Shown here in pieces: positions 23,001-34,323 of a DNA stretch of 52,232 nt. The translations under genes and the position numbers were made by a program. Origin of the DNA: Neelides folsomi (taxonomy: Eukaryota > Arthropoda > Collembola > Neelipleona > Neelidae); NCBI GenBank assembly GCA_034687125.1, contig JAQGBZ010000408.1:1-52232 (forward strand), written 5' to 3'. Below the pieces are notes generated by a model. The model was not told where the DNA came from and searched no databases. It saw only the letters and a list, made by a program, of their open reading frames with translations. Numbering within the stretch: the first letter of the stretch is position 1; each line of letters starts with the position of its first letter.

Positions 23001-25472
23001 AAGAAATTGACCTTAATTCAACAATGCACCAAAGGTCACGGAGTGACTTTTGACACCTAACATTTTTTGCCTTATACTACATACGACTGTACATATTAGG
23101 TCCAAATTTCATGTCGATTGGTTGATTAATAAAAAAGTTATTTAAATGAGACTACAGGGACCATAAATACGGTCATCCTATTATATATTGCTCATTCTAT
23201 TGTATCTGGTAATATTTAGATTAAACTTTAAATGCTAAAAACTCAACTACATTTTTGTAATAGTGAATACTGACGTGTATTTTTATTATCAATTTATCAA
23301 TATGTGTACCTAATCGCATTAATGAATTGATTGATAAGTGACTTTATCTTTATTGAAATTTGTGAATTATGTCACTTAATTTAAGTGCAAAGTTGAAATT
23401 TGTTATGTACATTTAAATATCAAGTGGTTTACGTTAACTTCTAAAAATAACTTTGGTTTCTAAATAATTTCTCATAATTGCGGCTAATTATAAGGTAATA
23501 TGCATGGTTATTAACTTAATTGGTACTTAAAGTATTAAAAGATTAAACTTTGTCTTCCTTCTAAGGTCCGCCTGAACCGCCCAAGGAAGCTCCAAAAGTG
23601 AACAGGAATTTGAGCAGCATCGTGATTTCTTGGCTGAGTTGTCCCTACGATGGAGGTTCCATTTTGACTGGTTATACTTTAGAAATATCTCTCAATGGAG
23701 GACCTTGGAAAAGACTAAAAATTGAAAGGTAAATAGATTTAATATTTAATAATAATTTGTCTCTCAAAACACTTTAATATTTATGTTACATAATTATGAA
23801 TAATGACATAATAAAGGTTTGTATTTTATTGTAGAAGCCAATGGTTGTGTTATGAAATGCCTGGTAAAGAAGGAGAAATCTACACATTTCGAGTGAGCGG
23901 CGAAAACGTTCATGGCCAAGGGGATCCTTCAGAAGTCTCAAAAGAAATTTCAATTCCTTTTCCTCCTGTTTCAACTTCTCAATCTGAGCTTAGTGATTTC
24001 AATGAATCTCCTCATTTTGATTCCGTCAAGTCGGATCCATATACGAATTACTATGAGAAATTAGAAGAACTTGGCAAAGGAAGATTTGGAACTGTGTTCA
24101 AAGTAGAAAATTAATAATTAACAATTTAATTAAATTAATTTTTAATAATTTTTCAAACCAAGCTATAGGTCAATAATTGTATATTAATTATCTTTAAGAT
24201 TATTAATTTATTTAATAATGAATGACTTTCAGATGAAGAGCAAAATTGAGCCGAAAGAATACGCAGGGAAAATCATCCGCTGTCGAAAGGAAGCTGACAA
24301 GGAAAAAGTGAGGGAAGAAATTTCCATAATGAGCTCTCTCCGGGATCATCCCAAACTCCTTCATTTACTTGAAGCTTACGAAAATGGAAGAGAATTTTGC
24401 ATAATTACAGAAAAGTAAATATATTAATTATTCATTTATTTTAACTGGTTATTGTCATTTTATGACACTTTATGATAAAGTGAAGCACATATGAATTTAA
24501 GCAATTGATTAATTCAGAATTGATGGTGGAGAGTTATTCGAGCGAGTAACAGCGGAGGATTTCACATTGACTGAATTTGATTGTATTCAATTTATGAGAC
24601 AAATTTGCGAAGGAGTTTCCTTCATTCATTCGCAAAGAATTATTCACTTGGACCTTAAGGTTATTTTCATTAATGTCATTTAAATTATTAATTAATAATT
24701 AAATTATTAAATAATAATTAAATTATTAAATTAAAGTTAATACATGTTTAATAGATATCTGTCGTTTTGCCATTTTAAAATTTGAATTGTTTGAATTTAG
24801 CCTGAAAACATTTTATGTTTAAGAAAAACAGCTTATGAGATCAAATTAATTGATTTTGGTTTGGCTCAACGTTGGGATTCAAAAGTTCCTTTGAGGGTTT
24901 TATTCGGAACGCCTGAATTCGTCAGTCCGGAAATCATCAATTATGACGTGATCAGCCCAGCTTCGGACATGTGGGCAGTTGGAGTCATCACATATGTGCT
25001 TTTGTCCGGATTGTCTCCGTTTATGGGAGATTCGGATGCGGATACTTTTGCCAACGTCACAACGGCAGAATTCGACTTTGATGATGACGTCTTTGACGAA
25101 ATTTCAGTTGATGCCAAAGACTTCATTTCGGCTCTTTTAATTAAGCGACAAGAGTAATTCAATTTTTTTACATTTTAATCAAGATTTTAATTTAGATATA
25201 TGTATTCATTTTAAAATCTTTGTGGATTTTATAAAGTTAAATTTTAAATTCGTAGAGAGCGAATGACAGCTGAAGATTGTATGAATCATAAATGGCTCTC
25301 TAGTAGACAAATAACAGCAAAGAATATTATTTTGCCAACTGCCAATCACAAGCGATTTATCATCAGGAGGAAATGGCAGAAAACTGGAAATGCAATTCGG
25401 GCGCTGGGAAGAATCGCAACTCTCTACAGAAATAGTTTGGAAAAGGAAAAAAATAAAAATGAAGCAAAGTGA
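17016..25472 (+). CDS. Mylk: myosin light chain kinase, smooth-muscle type, 12 exons
   Basis: Ca/calmodulin-activated kinase that phosphorylates myosin regulatory light chain. Exons: 17016-17070, 17316-17466, 17711-17808, 21022-21219, 21935-22071, 22226-22373, 23566-23728, 23835-24102, 24233-24414, 24518-24659, 24801-25153, 25256-25472; every phase matches, giving 703 aa. Order: short acidic N-terminus; Ig domain (about 74-168, with VEWWKDD and DSGTYVVRA); second Ig (about 168-262, VIWTKR); FN3 (about 263-360, PPEPPKEAP); kinase (389-645) with GKGRFGTV, Lys419 in YAGK, HLDLKPEN (Asp512), DFG (532-534) and GTPEFVSPE. The tail has RRKWQKTGNAIRALGR (about 669-684), very close to the calmodulin-binding helix of vertebrate smooth-muscle MLCK. 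The protein stops soon after, so it lacks the telokin Ig. Ig1 looks short at the exon 3/4 junction. It splits the two receptor subfamilies. Confidence 0.93.
17809..21021. other. long MLCK intron (3.2 kb) with GC-richer blocks
   Basis: This intron interrupts the first Ig domain. Beyond the mariner relic it contains two GC-richer non-coding stretches (about 17900-18170 and 18900-19130) that stand out from the surrounding AT-rich DNA. Frames there are short and show no Ig-like protein. They could be enhancers or an unrecognised alternative exon. Confidence 0.4.
19915..20530 (+). mobile_element. decayed mariner-like transposase relic
   Basis: Pieces of a mariner/maT-type transposase remain in different frames: a helix-turn-helix part (SRAIKSDLKLNPPKKK, about 20015-20060), TKIHFVELGVKVRATNYLSD (about 20106-20165), and the catalytic region DDWPSGSPDLNPLDYSVWDK readable near 20302-20363 after frame shifts. 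Several stops and shifts break the protein, and the section between the helix-turn-helix and catalytic part is mostly missing. Terminal inverted repeats were not found. The element sits in an intron and is certainly inactive. Confidence 0.85.
22374..23565. other. MLCK intron, 1.2 kb, nothing coding
   Basis: AT-rich intron between the second Ig and the FN3 exon. A more complex stretch at about 23015-23175 (contains aggtccaaatttcatgtcga) has the look of interspersed repeat DNA, but no family can be assigned. Confidence 0.5.
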
Positions 25473-26371
25473 TTTATTATATCCAGATATTTAAAAATTG
25501 TATTCAATGCTTTTTAAACGTTTAATATATAATTTTTGATTATTTGATGACATGTTTAACATTTTCCATATTATTTCACAAAATATGAAAAGTATATTTA
25601 TAATAGAAAGAATATTCAAAATATATATATTGATTGGGATGTCAGATCGAGCTTAATTAAATAATAAAATCAATTTTAGATACCTATCATATAAGTAAAT
25701 ATTTTAATTATTTTTCATTAGTATTAATAGTTCAGTGCTCTTATAAATATAATCGAATGGTATTTTATTAAGATAACAATGGGTAATATGAGAAATTCAC
25801 TACAACAAACGAAACTAAATAAATTAATTTTTTAAAATGGCGCCCACTAACATTAAGTCCAGCTATGAGCTAGAGCTAAATCGTGGATTTGGACCGAGAT
25901 ATACACGTGAAATATAAAAATGTGCCATCCCATATCCAATATAATAAATATTATATTGGTATATACAGGTAGGTATATATTTATCTTAGGGTTCATCATA
26001 TAAAGAATCTACACCTTGATTGAAGTTATTGCATGAATTGAATGGCCCTCAAACTTTCATTAAAATAAAACTTTTCATTAGCCACAACAGCTTCATTATA
26101 ATTAGATTATTCATGTATCCATCTCATGGTCAATTCTTTTATTATGCCTTTATTAAAGTGTCGACAATCAATGAGCACTTAATTATGTATTTAAAAAGGC
26201 AAGTGCAAATGAATTCAAAATATTTAAGTTCTTGTTACGAATTATGACTTTAATCTCCTTGAAATTCCGAATTTAAATTGGTTAGTTTAGACCATACACA
26301 ATAAAATGCTTAATACATTATCGTGAATTAATTAAATTAGCTAAAATAAAAAATTGCTAAATTTTTTATAA
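25473..26371. other. intergenic between MLCK and CR5
   Basis: No gene. It contains a block at about 26083-26115 shared with the upstream region of CR6, and a weak receptor-like scrap around 26140-26200. Confidence 0.5.
26083..26115. repeat. upstream block shared by CR5 and CR6 (copy 1)
   Basis: The sequence acagcttcatt followed by aattagatta lies about 285 bp before the CR5 start. It recurs with small indels at about 28611-28642, about 235 bp before the CR6 start. It is either a conserved regulatory block or a leftover of the duplication that produced the pair. Confidence 0.55.
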
Positions 26372-27894
26372 ATGGAACACGTACTCGTCAAGACTGGATT
26401 GTTATTTAAGAAACAAATTACTTTTTTTCATTTTTTGAAATTGTTTCATTTCAATTTAAGTCCTGTCTATGAGCGTTGTGATAAAAAGAAACATTTAATT
26501 AAAATTTCTAAAAGAATCAACACATTTGTTTTAATATTTTACTGTTTCATCACATGCCGATTGATTTACATTACACATAAAAACTTTTATTTGAAGTCAC
26601 AAAGTGAATGGATTCTTCTATTGATTCATGCACTAGTAATTTCATGGCAATTGGTAGTGGTTTATTCAATGTTCGTTATAAGATATTATTTGCCTCGAGC
26701 ATTTAAAAATTTAATATTTTTAAATACTTATTTTATTGGTAAACAATCGCTTAAATTACATTTAACAAATAATAAATGTTTAAATTAATTATTAAAATTA
26801 TAAAATAATATCAATATTTTTATACATTAATTTATTTTAGCAAAGGAAATATTTTATAGGAAATTAATACGTAAATCCCATATATAATTGTATGATCCAT
26901 GAATAGGTTTTTTTATAATTATTATCCTTTCTCTATTATTTAGATAACATTCCTATTGATAGAAAACAGAAAAGAAACAAATATTTGAATCTTTATACAA
27001 TTATGCGTGGAATTATCGTAATGGCAATTGTGAACTTTATTAATAAATTTAATTTATTTTTCCATGATCCGCCATTTGAAAATATCTTTATCAGTTCATT
27101 TTCGGATTGGAATGAAGGTCCTTACCTTGTATTTAAAGTATTAATATTTCTTCTTGACGTTTATAAAATGGCATTGGAATCAAGTATAACTATGATTGGC
27201 TTTACTGTTAATATATTGTACCCTGGAATAATTGTATACTGGTTGAAAGTATTAAAGTAAGAAATTTTGTCTTTGTCCAATCTATTACGATATTTAATAA
27301 TATTTATAATTACCAGCTTCAACTTCTGATATAAATAACTTATTTCAATAAATTAATTTAATAAAATTATCTTATTATATATTTGATAAATAAATTGAAT
27401 TTTTTTAATCTAGCATCCAATTAACTCTTTATTCGAAAGAGCCACATTCTCCATTTTTGGTAAATTTTCATCCCCGTAGAGCAATACTCCAATATAAAAT
27501 ATTACAATTGGTTAACGAAGATTACAATATGATAGTTTCTAAATTCATGTTTCCTCTTTCTTTTTTGGCTGCTGGAAGTATCATGATCGTAGTTAATTTT
27601 ACCTTTATTCGACTTTTAAATAAATTACGTTACTCGATTATTTTTTTATTTGCGGTTGTAGCCATTTTCATGTTTATTTTCATGAACGTTTTAGCTTATG
27701 TTGGTTTAATTAACAGTCTTTCCAATCAATTTACGACTTTAGCAAAGAAGATTTTTAAGAAGCATGCGATCGGAATTCGGAAATTTGGCTTGAAGGTGAA
27801 TGAAGTTCATCTCGTTGTTTCAGGGACAGTGTTACTTAGTCTTGATTTCGTTATTGTATATACTGTTAACACTCTCATTCTCTTACCTGCTTAA
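26372..27894 (+). CDS. seven-pass chemoreceptor-like protein CR5, 3 exons
   Basis: Exons 26372-26738, 26944-27256 and 27414-27894 give 386 aa, with the same intron phases (1 and 2) as CR2-CR4 but a shorter exon 1 and a 313-nt exon 2. Begins MEHVLVKTGLLFKKQITFF; the RAFKNLIFLNTYFIG end of exon 1 corresponds to ALKNLFYLNSYFNG in subfamily 1. Exon 2 carries KYLNLYTI, a subfamily-specific outer loop DPPFENIFISSFSDWNEGPY, and PGIIVYWLKVLK. Exon 3 has NIQLTLYSKEPHSPFLVNF, LVNEDYN, FKKHAIGIRKFG and ends TLILLPA. Same predicted topology as CR2: basic N-terminus inside, seven helices, tiny outside tail. Family assignment rests on shared motifs and gene structure; resemblance to gustatory receptors is inferred. 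Confidence 0.82.
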
Positions 27895-28847
27895 TTTATA
27901 ATTTATTCCTCAAGTCAAAATAATGGTTTAAAGTAAAAAAAAATACAAATTAAAAATATTATAGTATAAATGGTACATTTATGATAAAATCAGTATTTAA
28001 TAATTAATATTGGTTTTGAGCATAAAACTAAATGCATTGGCTAAATATCAAATAGTATAATTTATAAGGATTTTCTATTTCAATTGATAGTTTTCTGTTT
28101 CATTAGATTAAGATAATTAATTTTTGGCAATAAAATTGAATAAAAATTTCCATCGGGCACATCGGTAAAAACATACAAATTAATATTTGATTTTGATGTG
28201 GCGTTAACCCACATATTATTGCATAAAATATGTACCTACATACCTGTATATTATAGGGTATCTAAATTATTGAAAAAAATGGTTAATGACATTTTTTACT
28301 CGTTTAAGCTATTTAATAACATAATATAGGTATAGATTGTAAATAGTATTTATAAGTCAAAAGGTAAACGCATAATAGACCATTTTCAGAAATCATTCAC
28401 AATACATACAATACATTTAATAACATGCCCTATAAACTGTCAGGAATAATAAGTTATTTAATAATCAGCAGCTTAAAGCCATACATCCGAATCTGACAAT
28501 ACATAGTTGTTAATTAAAGATAAGAATAATGAAGATTGTAATTTCGTTCTTTTAAAATACATATTCTCTATACCTATACCCCTTTCACTAAGAATTTTAA
28601 TTATCCGCCTAGCTACAGCTTCATTTAAATTAGATTAATGATATTTAAAATTTAATTTAATTCGTTAATCAATTCAATAAACATTTAAAAATCTGAGGGA
28701 ATGAAAATAAGTCCTTGTTTGATATTAATCTATATATTTAATTATGCAATTTAAATAGTTGAATCATAAAATCTCAATTTAATTAATATTGAAAAATTGA
28801 TTTCCAAAAAAATTTACTTAATCACCAAAGAAAATTAATTTTCTTAA
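27895..28847. other. intergenic between CR5 and CR6
   Basis: About 950 bp, AT-rich, without coding signal. Contains the second copy of the shared upstream block (about 28611-28642). Confidence 0.5.
28611..28642. repeat. upstream block shared by CR5 and CR6 (copy 2)
   Basis: Counterpart of the block at 26083-26115: acagcttcattta followed by aattagatta. Roughly 25 of 30 bases agree by eye, while most of the remaining upstream DNA of the two genes does not align. Confidence 0.55.
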
Positions 28848-30284
28848 ATGGACCACGTACTTATCAAGACTGGATTATTATTTAAGAAACAAATTATTAT
28901 TTTCCATTTTTTGAAATTATATCATTTTAATTTAAGTTCAGACAATGAGTCTGATATCAAAAAAATCAGGATAAATTCAAAAAAGTTCAGCACATTTGTT
29001 GTAATATTTTACCTTTTCACAGCAATTCGATTAATCTGCATTACACATAAAAACTTTTATTTGCAATCAAAAAGTGATTGGATTCAGCTTTTCACATATG
29101 CAGTCGCTGTTGTCTGGCAATTTGTAGTGGTTTGTTCAATCTACCTTGTTAGATCTCATTTGCCACGGGCATTTAAAAATATATTATTTTTAAATTATTA
29201 TTTTATTGGTAAAGAATCATATAATAAACACTAATTTAATAAAAATACTACCTACTTAAAATAATAAATAAATAATTAATATAAGAAAGTATAATAATTA
29301 TTAAGCAACATTATATAGTATTTCTACACAGTTCATGTATTATATATAACATCTTAAAATTATTTTTCCTTTTATATTAGATAATATACCCATTGATAAA
29401 AAACAGAAAACGAGAAAATATTTAAATCTCTATACAATTTTTCTGGGAGTTACGATATGTGTTATCGTGGCATATGTGAATAAATTTGCTTTATTTTTCA
29501 ATGATCCGCCATTTGAACATATCTTTATCAGTTCAGTTGCAGATTGGAATGAAGGTCCTTACCTTGTATTTAAAGTATTAATATTTTTTCTTGACATTTA
29601 TAGAATGACATTAGAATCTTCTTTAAATGTCATTGGGTTAACTCTTAATATTATTTACCCTGGAATTATTGTCTACTGGTTGAAGGTGCTAAAGTAAGAG
29701 CAGTTCATTTAAACTAAAGTTTATAATTTTTTTAACGAGAACGATTATTATATAAGAAGTTAATTATTCATTATTTCTTTTGTTGTTCAAATTTTAAATT
29801 TAGCATTCAATTAATCCTTTATTCTAATGAGCCACAATCTCCATTTTTGGTTAATTTCAATCCTCAAAGAGCTATTCACCAATATAGAATATTACAATTG
29901 GTTAACCAAGATTATAATTTAATTGTTTCTAAAATTTTACTTCCCGTTTCCTTTTTGGCTGCAGGAATTTTGATGATCATTGTAAATTTTGGGTTTATTC
30001 GTCTTTTAAATCAATTAAAATTTCCTGCCATTTTAATTCTTAACGCTGTGGCTATTTACATGTTTATTTTCATCCACGCAGTTTATAAAAATTCTTTAAT
30101 CAACAATTTGTCCATTCAGTTCACGACTTTATCCAAAGGGCTTTTTAAGAAGCAGGCAATTGGAATTCAGAAATTTGGTGTGAAATTGAACAACATTCAT
30201 CTAATCGTTTCAAGCACTTTGTTAAAAATACTTGATTTTGTTATTGTTTACACAGTCAACATCCTCCTTCTTTTCCCTGCTTAA
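28848..30284 (+). CDS. seven-pass chemoreceptor-like protein CR6, 3 exons
   Basis: Exons 28848-29208, 29381-29693 and 29804-30284 give 384 aa. Closest relative is CR5: MDHVLIKTGLLFKKQI at the start, identical exon 2 and exon 3 lengths (313 and 481 nt), outer loop DPPFEHIFISSVADWNEGPY, and exon 3 motifs NIQLILYSNEPQSPFLVNF, LVNQDYN, FKKQAIGIQKFG, terminal ILLLFPA. It has lost the otherwise conserved Glu of NEDYN (here NQDYN). Frame and splice sites are intact, so it is likely expressed. Together with CR5 it defines subfamily 2, on the far side of the MLCK gene from subfamily 1. Confidence 0.82.
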
Positions 30285-31460
30285 TTTATCATGAATTTCT
30301 CATTTATAGAAAACATCAAATTATTTTGTAAAAATTTGACTAACAGGGAATTATGCATATTAATAATCATTCAATTTTTAATATATATTTGCAAATAAAC
30401 TTTCATTAATTTGTTTAATTTGAAAATATTTAACAGTTAATCGCCTAAGAAAATATTTTTGAGTGGTAAGGAAAAACAACAAATATGGTTCTTCTGTGAT
30501 CATTTTGTTTTATTTAATAAAAATAATAACTTTTTGGCGTTATAAGTCAAATAATAAATATTTATGATAGCGTCCGCTTGTACCCATTAAGATATCCAAT
30601 AAAATCATGTTGAATAAATGAGTCAATGTTAGGAATGATTAGTTTATGACTAATCAGTAAGAAGTCTATTAGCATCAAGACAAATAAAATAATTAACTTG
30701 ACTTGTTCCAAAGATCGTACGACTTATGGCACAAAAATAACATTTACACTAAACATTTAACATTTTTATATGAATATTATTTATCTCGTATCTTAAACAT
30801 TAATCATTACACTCTAAGGATTCTCAATTTGTACATAAAAATTCCCAATTTGTATTTTTCCATCTTTGCCCTTGACATTTAGATGTTGAATTTAAGAGAC
30901 GATAAAACACAAAAAATGTAAAAAGCAAGTGGACCAATGTAAGATATACGCCCTTTTGATATATTATTATACCATAAGCTAAAATACAAAGTGTAAAGTG
31001 TACATACGAGTACATAAGTAAGTACATTTAATTAGGTATTTATAAAAACCTTTCCACTCCAAACTCGTTCACTCCTATCTTCCTTTACTTCTTTTGATGA
31101 ACCTTTTTAGCACGTACCTAAATATATTGTAGACATTTTCAACTGCCTATTTCTAGATCGTTACTTTCCTTAATAAGAGATAGTGTTGATTCACTGCGAA
31201 GGTCATTTTCTCCATCTCTGTCAACATCTTGGAGTAAAAGGATCAACAAGTGAAGGGAATTAATCAGACTTTGACAAGGAAGACAACCAAACACAACACA
31301 CTGTCAGTATTGAATATAAATTACATATTTAATTTCAACTAACGTGTATTCAATTAAAGAAGTTGGTAACTTTAATTGTAGTGCACAATATACTTTGTAA
31401 TTATTAAAAATAAACTTTTATTTATAATTAATTTCTTAACAATTTAATTTTTTATAGAAA
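30285..31460. other. intergenic, nothing recognised
   Basis: AT-rich DNA of about 1.2 kb between CR6 and the PhzF-like gene. A tttttatag acceptor just before the start at 31461 suggests that the PhzF-like gene has a non-coding first exon somewhere in here, but I cannot place it. Confidence 0.5.
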
Positions 31461-32530
31461 ATGGATTTGCCAATCTTCATTGTTGATGCGTTTATTGTTG
31501 GGAAAGCGGCGTTCACTGGAAATCCTGCTGCTGTTTGCATTCTCAACACTGATGTAAGCTTTTTATTTTTAATAACAAAATTATATTTTAATAACAAAAA
31601 ATATTGAATGTTAAAAGATATTATTTTATTAGATACTGTATAATATAATCTGATTAAATGATACGATAAACGTAAATCGTATAATGATAATATTTTTAGG
31701 ATGACATTACTGATTGCGTTAAACAAAAAATCGCCTCAGAAATGAATCTGAGCGAAACTGCATTTGTAAGCAGAGGAGCAAGTTGGCAAAAAGAGTCCGC
31801 CAAGTTCACTATTCGATGGTTCACTCCAAAGAAAGAAGTTCCACTCTGCGGCCACGCCACTTTGGCTTCTTCCCACGTCTTGTTCCATACAATTCTAAAG
31901 GGCAAGTACGAGATCGAATTCGAGAGTAAATACAGAGGAGTTCTCAAGGCTAACTTCAATTCACAAACACATCTCATCACATTGGATTTCCCCGCAAATC
32001 CCTCACAACCAATTGCCCTAAATGATGAGAACAACTATGGAAAATGGATGGGTCAATTGTTGGAAACAATCCTTGGCCCTTCACTTACATGCGACAATGA
32101 TGTGGAAGACATTCAACATTCCCCAAGGACCAAAATCCTCATCATTCGTTTGAAAGACGCGGTCGGAGAAACGCCAAAAGAGAAAATCCAGCGCGTTCTT
32201 CCGAATTTCGGGGATATGATCAGCGTGAACACAAACGGATTTGTATGGGATGTGATTGTCACAATTAAGGGGAGCGAGGAAGAAAATTCTCCTGCGTTCC
32301 ATTCACGATTCTTCGCTCCTTGGGATGGGATTGATGAAGATCCGGTCACCGGACTCGCCCATACTGTTTTGACCCCATATTGGACAAGTGAACTTGGAGG
32401 GGTTGAAAAAGAATTTTTGGCAAGACAGGAATCGTTGAGGACTGGGGATTTGTATTGCACCCAGGTGGGTCAAAGGGTCAAAATGGCTGGACATACATTT
32501 TTAACATTAAAGGGAAACATTATGTTTTAA
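31461..32530 (+). CDS. PhzF-family isomerase-like protein (PBLD-like), 2 exons
   Basis: Exons 31461-31553 and 31700-32530 give 307 aa, slightly longer than the usual ~290. PhzF-like proteins have two similar alpha/beta lobes around a cleft. Seen here: N-terminal IVDAFIVGKAAFTGNPAAVC, SETAFV with Glu50 at the position of the family's general acid/base, TPKKEVPLCGHATLAS, and in the second lobe a GIDEDPVTGLAHTVLTPYW motif, all diagnostic. Related to mammalian PBLD (MAWBP). The family is named after a bacterial phenazine enzyme, but the metazoan substrate is not established, so no reaction is claimed. Probably cytosolic: no signal peptide or membrane helix. It is convergent with the galactosyltransferase gene 265 bp downstream. 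Confidence 0.92.
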
Positions 32531-32795
32531 AATGATCATTAGAAATATTTTGACTTTTATTTTCAAATAAAATGGACACACAATTCCTTAGCTTTGTTTT
32601 TTAGTTTAAAAATCCTTAATTTAAAAATTATAAAAAATATTGCAAGAAGAATTTGGCTTGAATAAATGTATTATTTAAAAGAATTTTATTTTATTACTCT
32701 CGTATAAATGTACGAGTTTATTTACGTAAATAAACAAATATTAGGGTTAGTTCATACTTATATTCATATTTCATATTATTTCTTAAATTCTTATT

Positions 32796-34323
32796 CTAGT
32801 CATCATCATAGTCAACCTGATCTTCTTCTAAAAACTCTTCATTTTCTTTTTCTCGTTGACGCTTCAATAACATTATTTCTTTGTGATGAATTTCTCTATA
32901 CTTTTTAACTTCTTTGGTTTTACGCCAAATGCATTTAAAGTCAGGCGTGAAATTTGAATGATCCACTTCAAGGTAAATTGCATCAAATGTGTGATCATAA
33001 ATTGGACCCAACATGTAATTGCTTTCATTTCCTTTGCACCAAGCTCGTAATCTTTCTGGTTTCAGCTCATCATAATCGGCACTGGAGAAGGCGAGGAACA
33101 TGCTTGGCTCCAAATTGTCCAATTTAATTTCCTCGTTATTCACAAGCTCGTAATATTCTCGGAGTAAACCTGTATGGAAAACATCTTCGTTCCAAAAGAA
33201 TGGAATTTGGTCTTTGACAGAATATTCTTTAAGGAGAGCTTCGCGTGTTGAGATCGATGCAGGACCAAGGCAGAAATCAGGGAAAAATTCACGGGCAAAT
33301 TCCGCATTGGAGATTCCTAGTTTATGGGACAAATTCCTTGGTGGAATATTTCGCTGATAAATTAAACAACCGAAATGGCCAATGTTTTGAGATTTGATTC
33401 TTGGAATTGTTTCGTTAATCAATTGAAGAGCTCGAAAAGTGTCAACAAACCATTCATCATCAACCTAATAATAATTCCTAATCATCAAGCCGCCTGTTTA
33501 ATTGTATTAACAATTAATTTTAAATAAATGATTGTTTATTTAATTTAAATGGAGTAATTATTTATTTAACATTTTTAATTGACTAAAAGTATAACATAAA
33601 TATTATATTTATGTATATTATCAAATTAATAGCCTTGATTTTTTAAATATTGAGATTGTAGATGCTAATTATTTGTTTAATGTTTTAGATTAAAATAGAA
33701 TACCTTAAGAACGAACTTTGCATTAGGGCAATGATGAAGCGTCCATTTGGATCCCATAAGCCTTTTATAAGTAAGATTCCTATAGGAGTCAATAAAGTTT
33801 CCAAGAATTATATCTTTAAATCTTAAGCTTTCTTCGAAAATCGCGTCATCAAGCCCGTCATTTTCTTTACTGGAACCAAGGAGGAAAATTGTTTCAAAGA
33901 TAAAGTTCTTATAGGTTTTGACGCTTGCCCAAGTTGATCGAATCGTTTTTCTCGTTTTGAAATCTCCGCGCCTTACAAAGACAGTCGCAACAACTAGAAT
34001 TTTCCCTCTTTTTAAAGTTCTGTAACAAGAGCTTAATTGGGCATTATGGATAAACTCAATTTCAGTTTTAGAGGAATTTTTTCTTATGGTTTTAGGGTAA
34101 CAATAAGGAAGGTGAATTCCCATGTTCAGGTTAATGTAAAAGTAAACTGAACACAATAATAAGAAATTGAATATTCCAAAAATCGTCTAAAAATCAAAGA
34201 AAGTCAATTGCAAATCATTTATTAGTAATTTAATAATTTAGTAAAAAAATAGTAAAATTAATTATTTATTTATAATGGCTAATTCAATGTTTTTCTTACA
34301 AAATGTTTAAATTTATGATACAT
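32796..34323 (-). CDS. beta-1,3-galactosyltransferase-like (GT31), 3 exons
   Basis: Minus-strand exons 34323-34300 (only 8 codons, MYHKFKHF), 34186-33704 and 33464-32796 give 391 aa. Type II Golgi enzyme layout: short basic cytosolic tail, membrane helix TIFGIFNFLLLCSVYFYINL (9-28), then the catalytic domain. GT31 motifs: RKTIRSTWA, ETIFLLGSS, FEESLRFKDIILGNF, DSYRNLTYKRL, CPNAKFVLKVDDEWFVD with the metal-binding DDE at 171-173, LGPASISTREAL, and EDVFHTG (262-264) for acceptor/base function. All catalytic residues are present, in contrast to the COSMC-like gene in this window. The tiny first exon was chosen because it gives ATG, donor gtaaga and matching phase 0; the long frame alone has no proper start. 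The acidic C-terminal tail (EEDQVDYDDD) is unusual. Sugar donor and acceptor are uncertain (Gal or GlcNAc). Confidence 0.85.

Noticed and set aside
26020..26247. Possible receptor pseudogene (KVSTINEHLIMYLKRQ resembles the SRINEESLKFIRQ motif)
   Set aside because: Similarity is limited to about 15 residues with no helices or neighbouring exons recognisable. Too weak to annotate, though a decayed copy remains possible.
31461..32530. Horizontal transfer of a bacterial PhzF gene
   Set aside because: The gene has an intron, matches neighbouring base composition and resembles the PBLD form widespread in animals, so vertical descent is the simpler reading.
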